Below, piece by piece: positions 10,201 through 22,000 of a DNA stretch of 64,000 bases (position 1 is the stretch's first letter; the number at the start of each line of letters is the position of its first letter). The notes beneath the pieces are model-generated. The model was not told the origin of the DNA and did not search any database. It was given only the letters and a program-made list of their open reading frames with translations. Both the position numbers and the translations under genes were made by a program. This DNA comes from a virus: the IMG/VR virus record IMGVR_UViG_3300030098_004191, positions 1-64,000 of that record, one strand, 5' to 3'.

Positions 10201-11436
10201 ATTAACACCAATAAATGGTGTTCCAAATGCATTATTAACTCTTAATAAATTACCTAAAGTAAAGGAAACATTAGCTCTATCAATAGTTTCCTTATCTCTT
10301 GGTTTTGCAACATCTAGTATACTTGTACCATTTCTATTAACTTCCCATCCCTGAACAAATGCTTTACCTGGTGAAACTTTATAACATAAAAGATCATCAC
10401 TAGGAGTATTACCTTGATCTGTTTTTCTATCTGATGAGAAAGCACCCTCATTAGATATACCATCATTTAATGATTCTGTTGGTTGAATAGTAAATGGTTC
10501 TACTGTATAATGACCAGATTCTTTAAATGTTCTTCTGGCAAATTCTTTACCAAGATATGAATATACCGATTGATTCTGTAATTTTTTAATTACTCCTTCA
10601 TCTATTTTTACTAATTCAATAAATGTTTTATCATCATAATCATTTAATGATTTTTTAATTAAAGTTGTTGATATTTTTAATCTGTCTGCACCTGGTGCTG
10701 CATAGTTAGTAAATCCTCTAGCATTATCAAATAATGATGCATCATCTTTAGCACTAATTAACTCTTCTTGAATGTTTAATCCTATTCTATAAGATGGTAA
10801 ATTCTCATAAGGATCTAAAACAAGAACATCAGCAGCTACATCTACAAAAGTTCCTCTAATAAAATATACACCTTCTCCAATACTTACAGCACTACCAATA
10901 GCACATGCATTATCAGCAACCAAAGTAACTACAGTATCTCCAATATTAATAGGGGTATTTCCATATACAAATGCATTCTGAGTTATAAGAACTTCACCAT
11001 CATCAAGAGTTCTTATAGTATTATCTGGACCAGCATCCAAATAACTAACATAAAGTGTTAAATCTGTAATATCTGTTCCAGATGCAGGTAATGCATATCC
11101 ATTTACAGAAACAATAATACCTGATGTTTGACCTTTTAATCTTACTCCTTTTAATTGCTCTGCATATAATGCTACTGGTATACCTAAATGATCTGTTTCT
11201 ATCTTTACTGAATGATAATCTGTATCAACATTAATATTACCAGGAACCACCATTGATCCCTCTTTAAATACATGACTACCAAAAGATTCAACCTGATTCT
11301 GCAGCATAGACTGCAGGGTAGTTAATTCTCTAGCCTGTACTGGTTGACCTGGCTTAAATAATACCTTGTAAAAATTATTTGCCTTATCGAAATCATCGTA
11401 ATAAGGACTTACATTTAAATTAGTCTTTTGTGGCAT
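4282..11436 (-). CDS. Giant virion protein at gp10 position, DUF4815-like N-terminus
   Basis: 2384 aa. The N-terminal part (LNVSPYYDDFDKANNFYKVL, then FKPGQPVQARELTTLQSMLQ) matches the domain of unknown function that I recall as DUF4815, common in large cyanophage virion proteins. The middle is beta-rich with GGKGYG and EGSGYVAGD beads near residues 1770-1830. A Pro-run (VVPPPPPPRR) lies near residue 1555. The C-terminal 150 residues resemble a jelly-roll-like end (FRVLYQLLRTDSGGVEQGYE, then EYQFSVDELDEFTGFRIKIV). It follows gp8 by six bases, which corresponds to T4 genes 9/10. T4 gp10 is about four times shorter. A wedge/fibre-network role is inferred from position. Confidence 0.78.
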   Translation of the reverse strand: MPQKTNLNVSPYYDDFDKANNFYKVLFKPGQPVQARELTTLQSMLQNQVESFGSHVFKEGSMVVPGNINVDTDYHSVKIETDHLGIPVALYAEQLKGVRLKGQTSGIIVSVNGYALPASGTDITDLTLYVSYLDAGPDNTIRTLDDGEVLITQNAFVYGNTPINIGDTVVTLVADNACAIGSAVSIGEGVYFIRGTFVDVAADVLVLDPYENLPSYRIGLNIQEELISAKDDASLFDNARGFTNYAAPGADRLKISTTLIKKSLNDYDDKTFIELVKIDEGVIKKLQNQSVYSYLGKEFARRTFKESGHYTVEPFTIQPTESLNDGISNEGAFSSDRKTDQGNTPSDDLLCYKVSPGKAFVQGWEVNRNGTSILDVAKPRDKETIDRANVSFTLGNLLRVNNAFGTPFIGVNNDANTIDLINYRKKNGVTNAKPTGSTVIGKARVYSFGVTDAAYTNASTSWDLYLFDIQTYQYLTVNLALSNTEMPATSYIRGVSSGATGFSVGAGGGGTAINVTQTSGTFIEGEQIIINDDESVTRSTVSVKVWEVSDIKSVYQATAAYSGYTKDFSADTVLQGKTPKGFGAGDEISITAAGAVTAPGRNFLGIRSDSIISYPIQDAAHNGLETFNRVVSVEADGLSMTVAGVSTITGVTDGGLPTTTVSPTGLRVMTPTILNNESSGLYAPLGFNDVSDVNLTGSTLLVTKAITGKTTSGTGVLSFNIADSGISSAFYSAFDAERYSIHYDADGTIEDLTSDQFTLTNGGLTATITGCTASKDVIVNTTIRKDAIQSKQKVYVRSERMSVNKTIVGVSTVSNGLTENKFYGLRVQDKEISLNVPDVANIVGIYESLDGNVPILDKLIFVGGLGLNTNSILGERVVGSTSGAVAQITSRDSATQIEIGYLNDKKFIIGETVTFQESNIIANLINTTLGSYLNITDKFTLDKGQREQYYDYSRIVRRSTFAPPTSQLLIVYNQYQVPAGDAGDVYTVASYDDERFGQDIPHLKDGLRASDTIDFRPRVQDWGSTATSSPFAWQSRLFGTAGVNPTLVVAPGEGAVLGMSYYLPRIDKLVLTPGLDEDGVARDKRGQFEIIQGVGSLEPGVPATIDNSMHVANIILPAYLYDPDDARVVLVDNRRYTMRDIGKIEDRVENLEITTSLSLLELDTKTLQVQDADGLSRFKTGFFVDDFKSNAFVDVGNDDCKVDIKTDDKELRVPLDFFTVKPELALSPDINTETADFSSNLNLLDSNLQKTGDLITLKYDEKGWIEQPLASRVENVNPFNMVEYIGFIELNPSTDTWVRNVYVDGGERTVTGERGGFVGEYIDTVQIGSEPDTHIRSRNVAFSANALRPVAKFYPFFDGTSGIDIVPKLLEVSMDTGIFSNGETIEAYNGSTLVASFRTCQPNHKTGPALDPTTTFNANPYNTSIDLSTSYAASSTVVNVDVASLVEEAQGKYFGYVEKGTVLIGATSGAQATISDVKLVADTFGDLFGAFWFRNPLATPPPSLRFRTGTRSFKLTSSESNAEPLPGSLLISSGETTYRTSGIVDIYSQTLVRVVPPPPPPRRCDPLAQSFTTDVNSGCFLTSVDIFMANKDASQKLRVELRTVELGTPTATLVQEFAAVTLEPSQINTSTDGTVATNVKFPSPIWLEPDTEYALVLLAPTSDLYESWIAKMGERTVNTTTLPDAESVMVTRQYLGGSLFKSQNGTIWSPSQFEDMKFKLYKAEFTSNAGNAYFYNPSLGKRNNVIPRLLPNTIKTLPRKLKVGITPVTSGDMQAQLNVGRKVSEDNGAGIYGYIEKTGGPANSISIANGGKGYGATANNVPTYAITGSGSGALVNVTGITGGVITGVTLTTTEGSGYVAGDTIGIQTSNVQKGAGCVITVSGTSKIDTLYLTNVQGEEFTTGKDLVWFNDAGTAVGAANTDITSSSVVSDLYNGNVIEVTQYNHGMEADNNLVTLADIEPNGPPILTTTPISISETGNIGFADTTSFSTWNGEAATSGYVRVESEIMFYNSIGNGVLGIATRGCEGTLPRQHVIGAVSKKYELNGISLTGINTDHNLPSNATLSNASDIDKYYLEIDRGSQNGNVANSMTQGDGLLSFTDERSVGGNNIFASQNLQFNGIIPSFNIITPGEGTTVNAQLRTVSGTSAGGSEISFRDQGYENVEINEYNRLSSTRLLCSQINENTRLSALPKNRSVTASIRFTSSNNQTSPVLDTKQGISFILERSKLNKPVDDYASDPRSNQITGDPHAACYISKMIELKQPATSLKVLVGAHRKDSSDFRVLYQLLRTDSGGVEQGYELFPGYDNLRDTDGDGFGDEIIDVTRNSGLPDAFVGASRDGEFNEYQFSVDELDEFTGFRIKIVFSGSDEANPPKLQDLRVLALA

Positions 11437-11442
11437 TTTTCT

Positions 11443-12987
11443 TTAGAATTCCAGGATGATCTTAACGTCTTCTTTTTGTCGAGTATTTCGAGCAATCGAG
11501 GCTCTATTATCTAAGTAGATAATTTCCCCTGATCCTTTATTTATCTCAGGACTAGCAAGTCCATTTGCAAAATTAACACCCAAACTAATAACTTTATTGT
11601 TTACGGTTGTAATACCTACATTAAAGTTAGTATCTATAGCACCATTTCCACTAGGGAAATTTACTTGAGATGCTGAAGATTCAAAAGGTATTACCTTACC
11701 AGACGTAGATACTCCAACATAATCAGTTTGATCATGAGAAGTAGAGTTATAATAAAGATTTCTATCTTGATAGTATTTAACGACTAAAGTTTCCGAATCA
11801 TATGATGCAACATACCCTTTAGCAATTCCACCCGCTTGTACTTGTGTAATTAAATTTCCAGCAACAGGAGCAGTTCCAGTAATACTTGAGAATTTAATGG
11901 AATTTAATGAAGAGAATTGATTATCTATAAAAGTTGTAGCTGATCCAGCAACTGTTGGATTTTTTACTATACCAATTTGTGAGAACTTAGTGTCTATTGG
12001 AAAATCCTTATCTTTATCATCAAATCTGGCATAAATTAAAATCTTATCAGTACCTAATTCTTTGTAAATATCATATCCATGTCCTTTTGTTGGAGGAATA
12101 ATAGGAATTAGTTTTGCTGATACTGAAGCAGTAGAATTAATCCTACCTAAATCAACAAATCCCCAAGTATAACCTTTACCACCAGAAGATACTATAGCTT
12201 TAGTTATTTTTCCACTAACAACATCAAGAACGACTTTACCACCAGTACCATCACCAACAATATCAAATTCTTGACCCAATCCACCAGAATACCCAGATCC
12301 TTGATTATCAATATAAATCTTCTTAATTTGATTATTATTTACCGATGAATCGGCATTATCACGAACTGATTGTATCTGAGACTCAGTACTAGTTGCCCAT
12401 TGATTTGGAACAGTTATATACTCCGTAGAATCAAATTTTATAATATCACTTGGAGAAACGGTAAACAAATACTTCCAAAGATATCCATCTCCACTACTAC
12501 CTGCAGCAGATGGTTCTAAATCAGTAAATAATGGTTCATCTTGAGATGCATTACCAGTAGTAGTGATTCCAGAGGATCCATTATCAATACAAACATATAC
12601 ATTGTAATTTTTATTCATTACATAGTAGTTTGCATCATAAAGTCTAGTTGCTTGTGTTATTGGAGCAGGATTTGTTCCACTATAATCATGACGATACATT
12701 TCATATCGTGTTCCTTGAATCCAATTAGTTCTTCTAATTAATCTACGGATATTAGCAGCACCTACCTTTTTACCAAACATCATAGTATCAGCAGTATGAT
12801 TTACTATATCAATACTGTCTGTTGGGTTTGGTATATTATCATCCCAATTATTTGTTCTACCAAATCCAACCGTAGATGGATTTGTCAATCCTAGAAATAC
12901 ATAATAAGAATTTGCAGGACTTTCTACAGTCTCTACAAAGTTATTTGCATTTAAAATCCTAAATTGATCTGTTACAATGGCAGCCAT
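11443..12987 (-). CDS. 8: Baseplate wedge protein gp8
   Basis: 514 aa. The start (TDQFRILNANNFVETV, then NSYYVFLGLTNPS) and the run ANYYVMNKNYNVYVCIDNGS followed by DGYLWKYLFTVSPSD match T4-like gp8, a dimeric wedge protein of the hexagonal baseplate. T4 gp8 is 334 aa; the extra length comes mainly from an inserted segment of about 100 residues with two Gly-Gly-x-Gly-Tyr beads (DNQGSGYSGGLGQ and SSGGKGYTWGF). It lies between the giant gp7-position gene and the gp10-position gene, the T4 order. A late promoter precedes it at 13006-13013. Confidence 0.85.
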   Translation of the reverse strand: MAAIVTDQFRILNANNFVETVESPANSYYVFLGLTNPSTVGFGRTNNWDDNIPNPTDSIDIVNHTADTMMFGKKVGAANIRRLIRRTNWIQGTRYEMYRHDYSGTNPAPITQATRLYDANYYVMNKNYNVYVCIDNGSSGITTTGNASQDEPLFTDLEPSAAGSSGDGYLWKYLFTVSPSDIIKFDSTEYITVPNQWATSTESQIQSVRDNADSSVNNNQIKKIYIDNQGSGYSGGLGQEFDIVGDGTGGKVVLDVVSGKITKAIVSSGGKGYTWGFVDLGRINSTASVSAKLIPIIPPTKGHGYDIYKELGTDKILIYARFDDKDKDFPIDTKFSQIGIVKNPTVAGSATTFIDNQFSSLNSIKFSSITGTAPVAGNLITQVQAGGIAKGYVASYDSETLVVKYYQDRNLYYNSTSHDQTDYVGVSTSGKVIPFESSASQVNFPSGNGAIDTNFNVGITTVNNKVISLGVNFANGLASPEINKGSGEIIYLDNRASIARNTRQKEDVKIILEF

Positions 12988-13005
12988 ATTACTAGCTTTT
13001 TCCTA

Positions 13006-13013
13006 TATTTATA
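13006..13013 (-). promoter_or_regulatory. T4-like late promoter (TATAAATA)
   Basis: Perfect minus-strand TATAAATA, 19 bases upstream of the gene 8 ATG at 12987 and only six bases before the stop of the giant gene ends. It gives gene 8 and the 2384-aa gene their own late start inside a tightly packed block. Confidence 0.72.
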
Positions 13014-13018
13014 CTAAG

Positions 13019-16000
13019 TTAAAGACTCTTTCTCAGAGGACCGTTATTTCGGAGTCCAAATCCTCTTCTTTGGATTGTTGGATATGTTGATAATCCAGAT
13101 TGTCCATTAGTAAATCCAGTAACTCCCAACCCAATTGGTGGAACTCCTGTTCTAGTAAATCCTGAAAGTTTACCCCATGAGAATTTACCAACTGGACGTG
13201 TACCCTGAGTAGATAATCCAACTACAGGAGAATCAGAATGTACATTACAAGTAATAACACCAGCATTAGTATCAAATTCAGATACTAAGTAGATATTATT
13301 TAAGAATGTAGTTCCAGTACTAACCACATCATCATCATTGGTATATATGGAAGTTACTCCAGTGCCAATGGTTGTATCACAAATATAAATTGGTTGATTA
13401 TCTGTCAATGCATAAGCACCACCAACAAAGAATCTAACTGCTAAAGTTGTACCAATACCAACAGAAGTACTAATTCCAGTAATAATACCAGTAGCTCCAT
13501 TGAAAGTGCTAATCTTAGTGACAATTTCTGATGAAAATGTAGGTGCTTGTGCAATTACTTGTGGTGGATGTGCCTGAGAATATCCAAATCCAGGATTAAC
13601 TATAGATGATCCTGTAACAACACCATTTGTTAATGAGAGTGTAGCAGTAGCAGTTGATCCAATACCACTTACAGTATTTGTACCATCAGGTACAAATGTA
13701 GTTGTCATACCAACTGAGAATGGATTAGCAATTTTAACAGTTACTGACCCACTATATCCACTACCTCCACTAGTAATATCTAATGAAGAAATTGTTCCAT
13801 TAGTAGCAACTATTGCAGTAAGACCAGCAGCAACTGGATTTGAACCATCCACAATTATTCCACCAGCACTATCAACACTTATACCAGCAGCTGATCCTCC
13901 ATTTTTTAATGTAGTATTTTCATATAGGAATAATGATCGTGCATTTTGATCAATCCATACAAAGTCATCAGTTGGTTTGAGATCACCAATAATTCTTGCT
14001 GTTGGATAAACTTGTCCTTCAATAGAATCTCTTGATTTAGAAACTAAATCACCATTAATTGTTCTATCTGTTTTCTGCTTAATCCAAGATAATGGCTTGT
14101 AATTAACATCATCTACACCCTGCTTAGAATATAAATTAGTCTCTATAGTATCTGATGATTGAATATCATAAACAGTTCTAACATCTTGATTTACAGTAGT
14201 ACTAATACCATTATGCTTGAATATTTGAACACTATCACCCATCTTTAATGTAGGTACTACATCTGTTACTTGCTCAACATCATTTGCATTACCACCATCA
14301 ATATCTGTACCTTTATAGAAGAATATTGCAATATTATCATCTGCATCTGGTGCTTCAGTGAACACAAATGAAGTTCCACCTTCAAAAGTAAATGCCTCAC
14401 CAGGTATTTGAAGAATACCATTTACGTAAATCATTAATAATGATTTTGGATCTATTAATGATGATTGAGGATCTAATTCATCAATCTCAAAACTCAATAA
14501 TTCTCCATTATAGAAAAGTGGGAATCTTGTTCTGCGTCCATTTTGAAGGTTTTTAATAGTATCAATATAGTCAAATTCACCTACATTCCACGAAGCATAT
14601 GAATCATTAAAGATTTCAAGTATTTCAAGTTCAAAATCATCTCTAATATGTGTTAGTGATCTATCAGTAACAACTCCAACAGGTCTTATAACATCACCAA
14701 CTTCAAATGAATATCCAGGATTTGTAATTCTAAATGTCTTAACATCAGATAGAGAAAGAGAACTAACAGTTCTTGTTGATGGTAATTGTGCAGCATTATG
14801 AGTAAGAACTACATCAGTTACGATTCCGACTAAAGTTGTGATTGCAGATTGAACATTTGCACAATTGCCTGGATCGTATGTAATAGTATCATCAAATACT
14901 TGGGTTCTAGTTGTAAGTGCAGTATCAGAGACACCCACATTTACAGTAAATGTATTTCCAGCAGTTGCTGCAATAGCAATATTTGTATTGTGTATAGGAT
15001 CAGTTGTTCTTGGATAATCATGATTAGTTGCATTATTATCTCTATCACATGTAAATCTTAATGAATTTGTAGTAATTCTGACAAGATTAGATGCCTTTTG
15101 GATAGAACCTGTAGAAGAAGATTTAAATGTATGAGCATACTGATTATTTGCTGCAGGTAAACCAACATCAATAGTAAATGTATTGACTGTGGTTGATGCA
15201 ATAGAAACCCAAGTATCATACTTAGGATCTGATCTTCTAGGATAAGTATGCTCTGTTGCATGATTATCTCTAGCACAAGTAAATGTCAAAGAATTTGGAA
15301 CAATTTTAACCAAATCTCCTGTATGGAATCCATGTCCATTAAGTGTTAATTTTAAATTACCAGTTGTATGGAAATATTGAGCAGTACTTGGAGTATGTGT
15401 AGATGGTGCATGAACTGGATATATGTTATTTGGAACTGTTAATACCAAATCACCAGTTTCTGCATCATAAGTTGCTGTTGTAGGTGTAGTTGCACCAATT
15501 GCAACTCCTCCATCATTTCTTATAGAAATACCACCTGCTATAGGAGCACTAACGAAAGTATGATTATATTGTGCTCCAACTTGTGCAGAAACATCTACAT
15601 TTCTAATGGCTCTATTTGCCATATCAACAGCTTCTCTAAATGCATAGATTACTTGTTGTTCTTCTCCAGTAACAGGTGCTGGAGTCGAATAAACACCATT
15701 TACAAATAGATTTGCAGCATCATATGTCTTATCATTACCACCATATCTTAAGTTGTAGGCAACTGCCTCAAGAACATCTACAACATCATCAATACAATCT
15801 TGCTCAGTAAATCCAGATGGATAGTTATAGGAAGTAAACTTATCCTTCATTCTTCTTGCAGCAAGATCACCAATAAAGAGTTTGTTCTTTTCTATCAAAT
15901 CTGCTGCATCAGCAAACTTATTATCAGATCCAATTCCAATAGATGGTCCCATTCCAAGTGTAACAGATAATCCAATACCTGTAAGAGTTGTATTTCCCAA

Positions 16001-19000
16001 TCCACGTCTAAAGACACCCTCTACAGGAAGACTTTCATAAGCTGGTTGAGGTACAATTGGTTTTGGTTTTGTATATCCACTACCAGCATTATTAATAACA
16101 AATCCTGTTATTGTTCCACCAGCACCAATATTTGCTGTAATTTGTGCAGCAGTTCCAGTATGTCCACCTGCTTTACCTACATTAACAGAGATTGTATTTG
16201 CATCTACTACAGTAATTGCTAAGTTTGCATTACCACCAGCTGGATCAGTTGATCTTGGATAATCATGTCTAGTAAGATGTCCATCTTTAGAACATGTAAA
16301 TGTTAGTGAATTCTCTACTAATTGTACATTACCACTACTTCTTCCATGACTAGGAATAGTTAAAGTTAATACACCAGTTTCAGATACGTATGTTGCATTT
16401 GTGGGTGTAAATGGACCTCCTGTACCTGTTACAGCACCAGGAGCAGCACTAATGAAGGTGTGTGCGTATGCAGGATCAGTTATTCCAATTGCAATAGTTG
16501 ATGTATTATATCCAGATCCATATGACCAATTGAATGAATTAAGAGCACCAGTTGTTGCAATACCAACAGTACTAATACCACCAGAACCATTAATCTGTAC
16601 GGTTACAGCAGCACCAACAAGAGGAGCAATACCTAATCCACCTGTAGATCCAACAGAAACAACTACACCACCTCTAGGCAGATTGTTTTGGTTTACATCA
16701 GAAGTGCTTATAACTTGAGCTCCACTTACAGCAGAACTAACTCCAGTAAAGGTAATACTTGATATTCCAGAATTCTCAATGAAAGAATAATTATTATCTG
16801 GGTTATTATCTGTAGAGGGTTTCTGGAATATACCATTTATAAGTGTAAGAGTACTTCCAGTCTCAATACCAACAGTATTACCTCCACCAACACTTACTCT
16901 ATAAGTCTGTCCTATTCCAGTAAACGCCTCAGATATGTCATCAAAAATAACGTTTTTACTATAATTATTTCTCAAATATACCATTCCACCAAAATTAGAT
17001 CTCACAATATCAAGATTAGAATTATCTTTTTTGGTATTGCTACTACCTTTTGGAGAAGATGCAAAGTATACAGTACTTCCAACAATATTAAAATCTCCAT
17101 TATATAATCTAACTGTAGCATTATGATTATGTGTTGCAGGAGCAGTTCCAACAAATCCTCTTTCTACTTCTATCAAATTTGCAGATCCTGTATTAGTAAT
17201 AGGACCAAGAGCAGTAGTTCCTAAACCAACAGAAGTAACTTGCATATATTCATTATCAATTTTAATAACATCTTCAGATGTTATTGTTGCAATACCAGTA
17301 ACTTCAAATATAGTTCTAGAAGTTGATATTGATGCACCATTATTTGTTAAATTAGTAGTTACTGGTGTAAATGCTAATGGAGCTTGGACAACATTATCAA
17401 TACTCATTAAAGTTTTTTCAGACCTTTTACTCATTTCTAATTCATGAGCATTACCACCACCAACACTTGGGAAAGTGACACCAGTTCCAGAATTAGCATT
17501 TGATTCTGTTAATGCAAGTTTAAAGGTGTCTTTAGTTAATCTAATTGCATATACTTCAGTAGGTAAATTAGTCTGAGATGCATGTTGCAAATGAGTACCA
17601 GCAATACCTATAAATGTTGAATTTGGTGTGTATACTAATTCTTCACCAGTAGCAAAGAAATGATCATTAATAGTAAATATTCCAGTTACTGGATCTAATA
17701 CATTAGTGTCTGCTGGATTAAATATCTTTTCAAAAATTGGAACTCTATTATGCTTTAATGGGAAATCTTTCTTATTAATTCTATCTCCATTGAATGCATT
17801 AAATCTAAACAAAGATAATCCTTCACGAACAGTTCCATATGTAAGTTCTGGAGCAGTATTTAAATCATCATTTAGGGTATAAACTACTTCACTAAAACGT
17901 TGAATTTCTAAAGGTTGTCCATTTACTTCAGAATCTGGTTTAAAATATAATTTAATCTTACCAGAAGCATAATCTGAAGTAAAATGTCCCAATCCACCAG
18001 TACTTCCTATTGATAAAATTGGATAACTTGTTGTATGTACCGTATCTTTATTATGTACTGTTAAAAATTGATGAACTGCACTAGTATTTCCAGAGGATAC
18101 TCTTACAATATTTTTAACCGTAGAACAAACATCAGAACTAATTCCAGTATTGATTGAATAATTAGTACTTGGATTTGCAGCTGCAATATTGTGATATTCA
18201 GCATCGTATCTTAAAGATCTTTCAGATCCATCTGATTGTCCAGACTGCTTGAATCTATAAGTTCCAATACCAGCAGAAGTTACACCAAATCCAACAATTT
18301 TAGATCTTACAAGTAATTCACTACCAGAAGTAGGGTTCTCATACTGTAATGACAAAACATTTGAAGCTAATTTAGAGGTTATTATTCCTATAGAAGGACT
18401 AGCATATCCAATATATTCTGATGTATCTGTATAATACTCAGCAATATATGAATTTGTACCATCATGAGTTACTACAACTTCAACTAAATTCTTTTCATTT
18501 GTACTCTTATTAATAACTTCAATAGAAGCAAAGTAAGATTCAACAGCAGTTGTAGCTCTTGAAATTAATTCTGCAGTTGATCCAATACCAACAGTAGCAT
18601 TTACACCAGTAAGATCAACATATCCAATAGACTGTGTACCAATACCAGGTAAATCATTATTAAATGAATTCTTAACAACCTTTAAATCAAGGTCATCATT
18701 GTATATGTCTGTAGGTGTAAATCTTATAGTTCTATTATCAACATTATTAATTGTTGATAAAATACCTAATTTCTCTGAAGAATTTGTTACAGATCCTTTT
18801 TCAAGAACAAATGTATTTTCACTATCACCAAATGTAATAAACTCAGTAGATTCAATATCATTAGTGGATGGATTAATAACCTGTACCAAAAATCTTGAAT
18901 ATCCTTCTTCTATTGAAAAATCTACATATGGATATTGTGTACCTGCCTCAGAGAATAATGGACTAATATCATCTATAGTTAATACTCTATTTGTCTTACA

Positions 19001-22000
19001 TAACACATAATTTGCTAATTTTTTACTCTTAAATTCTACAAATTTAGATCTAGTTCCTAAAATATCAACATCTTTCGTCATATCGAAAGAATGTATAGTA
19101 TCAACTCTATTTTCAACAATAAAATCACTAACTATTGTTGTTGCATTAGTATTTGCAGTAGAACCAACTCCTACTGAAGATGAAATACCAACATCAGCAA
19201 AATTCTTAAGACCACTTGTATGAAGAAGCCTATTTACTGGGTTTACTAATTCTTCATATGTTATTGGACTTTTAACTGTATATGATAAATTTTGATAATA
19301 ATTATTATCAGGTACTACTTGGAAATCTTCATTTAATTTACCAACATCATTACTCCATCCATAATCTTTTCTTAAAGAATAATCAACGTCAAATCTAGCA
19401 ACATTCTTAACTATTTCATTAACTGTTGCGACAGATCCACTAAGAGCACCTAATATCCTTTCACCAACTTCTAATTCATAGGATCCTTTAATTTTAATTG
19501 TATTAGTAATACTTTCTGTTACTTTTAAATCAACTCTTGTATATTGACTATTTGTAAGAACTAAGAGATCTTCACCAAGAAGGAATTTAGTTGGTACTTG
19601 GGATGATTTAAATCTAGGATAAGAATTATAATTAACAATAGATCCAAATCCATTTTGTGCTGTTTGAGCAAGTCCGACAATAGATGTACTAATACCAGTT
19701 GCTATTCCCGTCATGTTCCATTCTACCTTATCAGCAGCACCAGAACTATCATATCCACTTACAGTAAAGAATTTATACCCATAATCTTCAGAATTAAATC
19801 CACTTCCTTGAACATAGGACTGCAAACCTTCAACAAATATCTTATCTCCCGTATTAAAAGGTTGAATACCAAAACCAGTAATAGGTGTAACTAATGTACA
19901 AGTTGTAAGACCTGTAGTACCATCATAGTCTAAAGATTTAACAGAAACACCATTAGTATTATTAATAGCAACTATTCTCTGTTCTATAGGAGTCAATCCT
20001 TTAGGTTCTTCAATAATATCAACAGAATTGAGTGTAACTCCGTTCATTACTGCTTCTAATATTCCAGTAGAAGCTTGTTTTCCTGTAGTTGGATCTACAA
20101 TAATTAAATCAGGTTCATTAGTATATCCAGTTCCACCAAAAGTAACATCAATTGCCTTAATAGTGTATGAATTTATTAAAGAAACTTTAGGAGGAACAAA
20201 TGCTTCTGGTCTAAGAGTTTTATCTGAAGAATATTCAAAACCTGGATCAATAATCCTAACATTACCAATTCTATTAATATTCTTAGATACTGGTAAAATC
20301 TCTGCGTTTATTCCTTGTGTAGATCCAATACTTACAAAGTGTGGTAATTGATTATATCCAAATCCACCAAAATTCAACTTAAGACTATCAACACCACCAA
20401 TATCTGTTGGTGAAGTCGTTGTATACTTTAAATTCTCAGTATCTGTTTGTGTGTATGAAAGTACTTCTGGTACTTCTGGCAATGAGACACTAAACGTAGT
20501 TGATCCAACTCCGAATATTGAATATTTTCCAGTATAAGTACTATCAACATAATTAATTTCAGAATTATTAGTTACTTCAGTATCTGCAGTACTAATAAAC
20601 CCAGATTTCTCTAATGTATAATATACACGAGATGGGTTAGTGGAAGAATAATTGAAATTAGATGACGTTCCAACTCCAACTACACTAAAACTATCTGTAC
20701 TTCCTGTAGAAACAAATTCATTATTAAAATCTGCATCATGAAAGAACTTTACATTATATCCATTAAGAGAACTATCTGATGTATCAAATGTTAAATCATT
20801 ATTATTAATTACTGGTATTGGTGGATTAATTAAAGCCAATTCTTGAGAAGATCCACCAGTACTACTAAAGTTTATTACTGTTGGTGGGAAATTAGATACA
20901 TCATAATGAGTTTCTGCTAATTGAATATTGTCATCATCTACTCTATAAACAAAATATGCAGTATCTTTTGATAAATTTCCTATAGCAGTATTTGCACTAT
21001 AAAAAACTTTATCTCCTGTTTTAAATCCATGTGCAGCAAGTGTAATTTGATTAGTTGTTGAACTAACATTAGATGCAGCAAATAATACTGGATTTACTAA
21101 TAAAGTCTCATTCTTATACTTTAATTTAACAGATATTGAAGTACCAATTCCAACAGATTGATCAGAATTTGCAGTGATATGTACAATATCACCATAAGAC
21201 ATACTATGTGGAGTAGTAAGAGTTACTTTTGCATCAATCTTCTGTACTTTTGCTGTTACTTGAGTATAATCAGATTTTATAGAATATTCAAACTCATTAG
21301 AACCTTTAGTATGGAAAAATAGACCGTCTGTAGATGTTGTTAATCCAACTTCAGTAGTAACTCCAATATAATCTTTAGATTTTTTAATAACATAAAGAAT
21401 CTGATCTGAACCAGACATTGGAATACCAAATGCAGTAGCACCAGTATTTGATACTTGTAAAGCCGAAGTACCTTTTGTAAGTATTACTTTTTGATTAGTT
21501 TTAAATGGATGATTTGGTAAGTATATGGATTGTGTAGGTGTAGATGCAGTAAATTGCACTTCACCAATAGTATATGGACTTGTAGATCCAATACCAGCTA
21601 TTGTACCAACACCAAGTGCTTGTGAAGGATTGAAATAAACAATATCATCTACTTTAGATTCAAAATATGGAGATTCTACTGGTAATGTGAAATAACTTGG
21701 GATTAAATCAACTAAAGTTGAAGCTGTGTGTGCAGAACCTACAACGCCCCTCTTGACCCTTATTACCTTATTATCATCAAATGTATTAAGTACTAGTAAC
21801 TTCTCTGTTCCAATGCCTATACTACTACCTACAGAGACATTATCTGGTATATGAGATACATATATGTCAGTTATAATTCCTGCAGTTGCATTTGCAACAA
21901 TATCTTTTGTTATTACAGTTCTATCTGTAACTATACCAATTGAATGGGTGTCAGTTAATGATTTTATAAAAGTTGATACTCCAGAAATCGTTAAATTATC

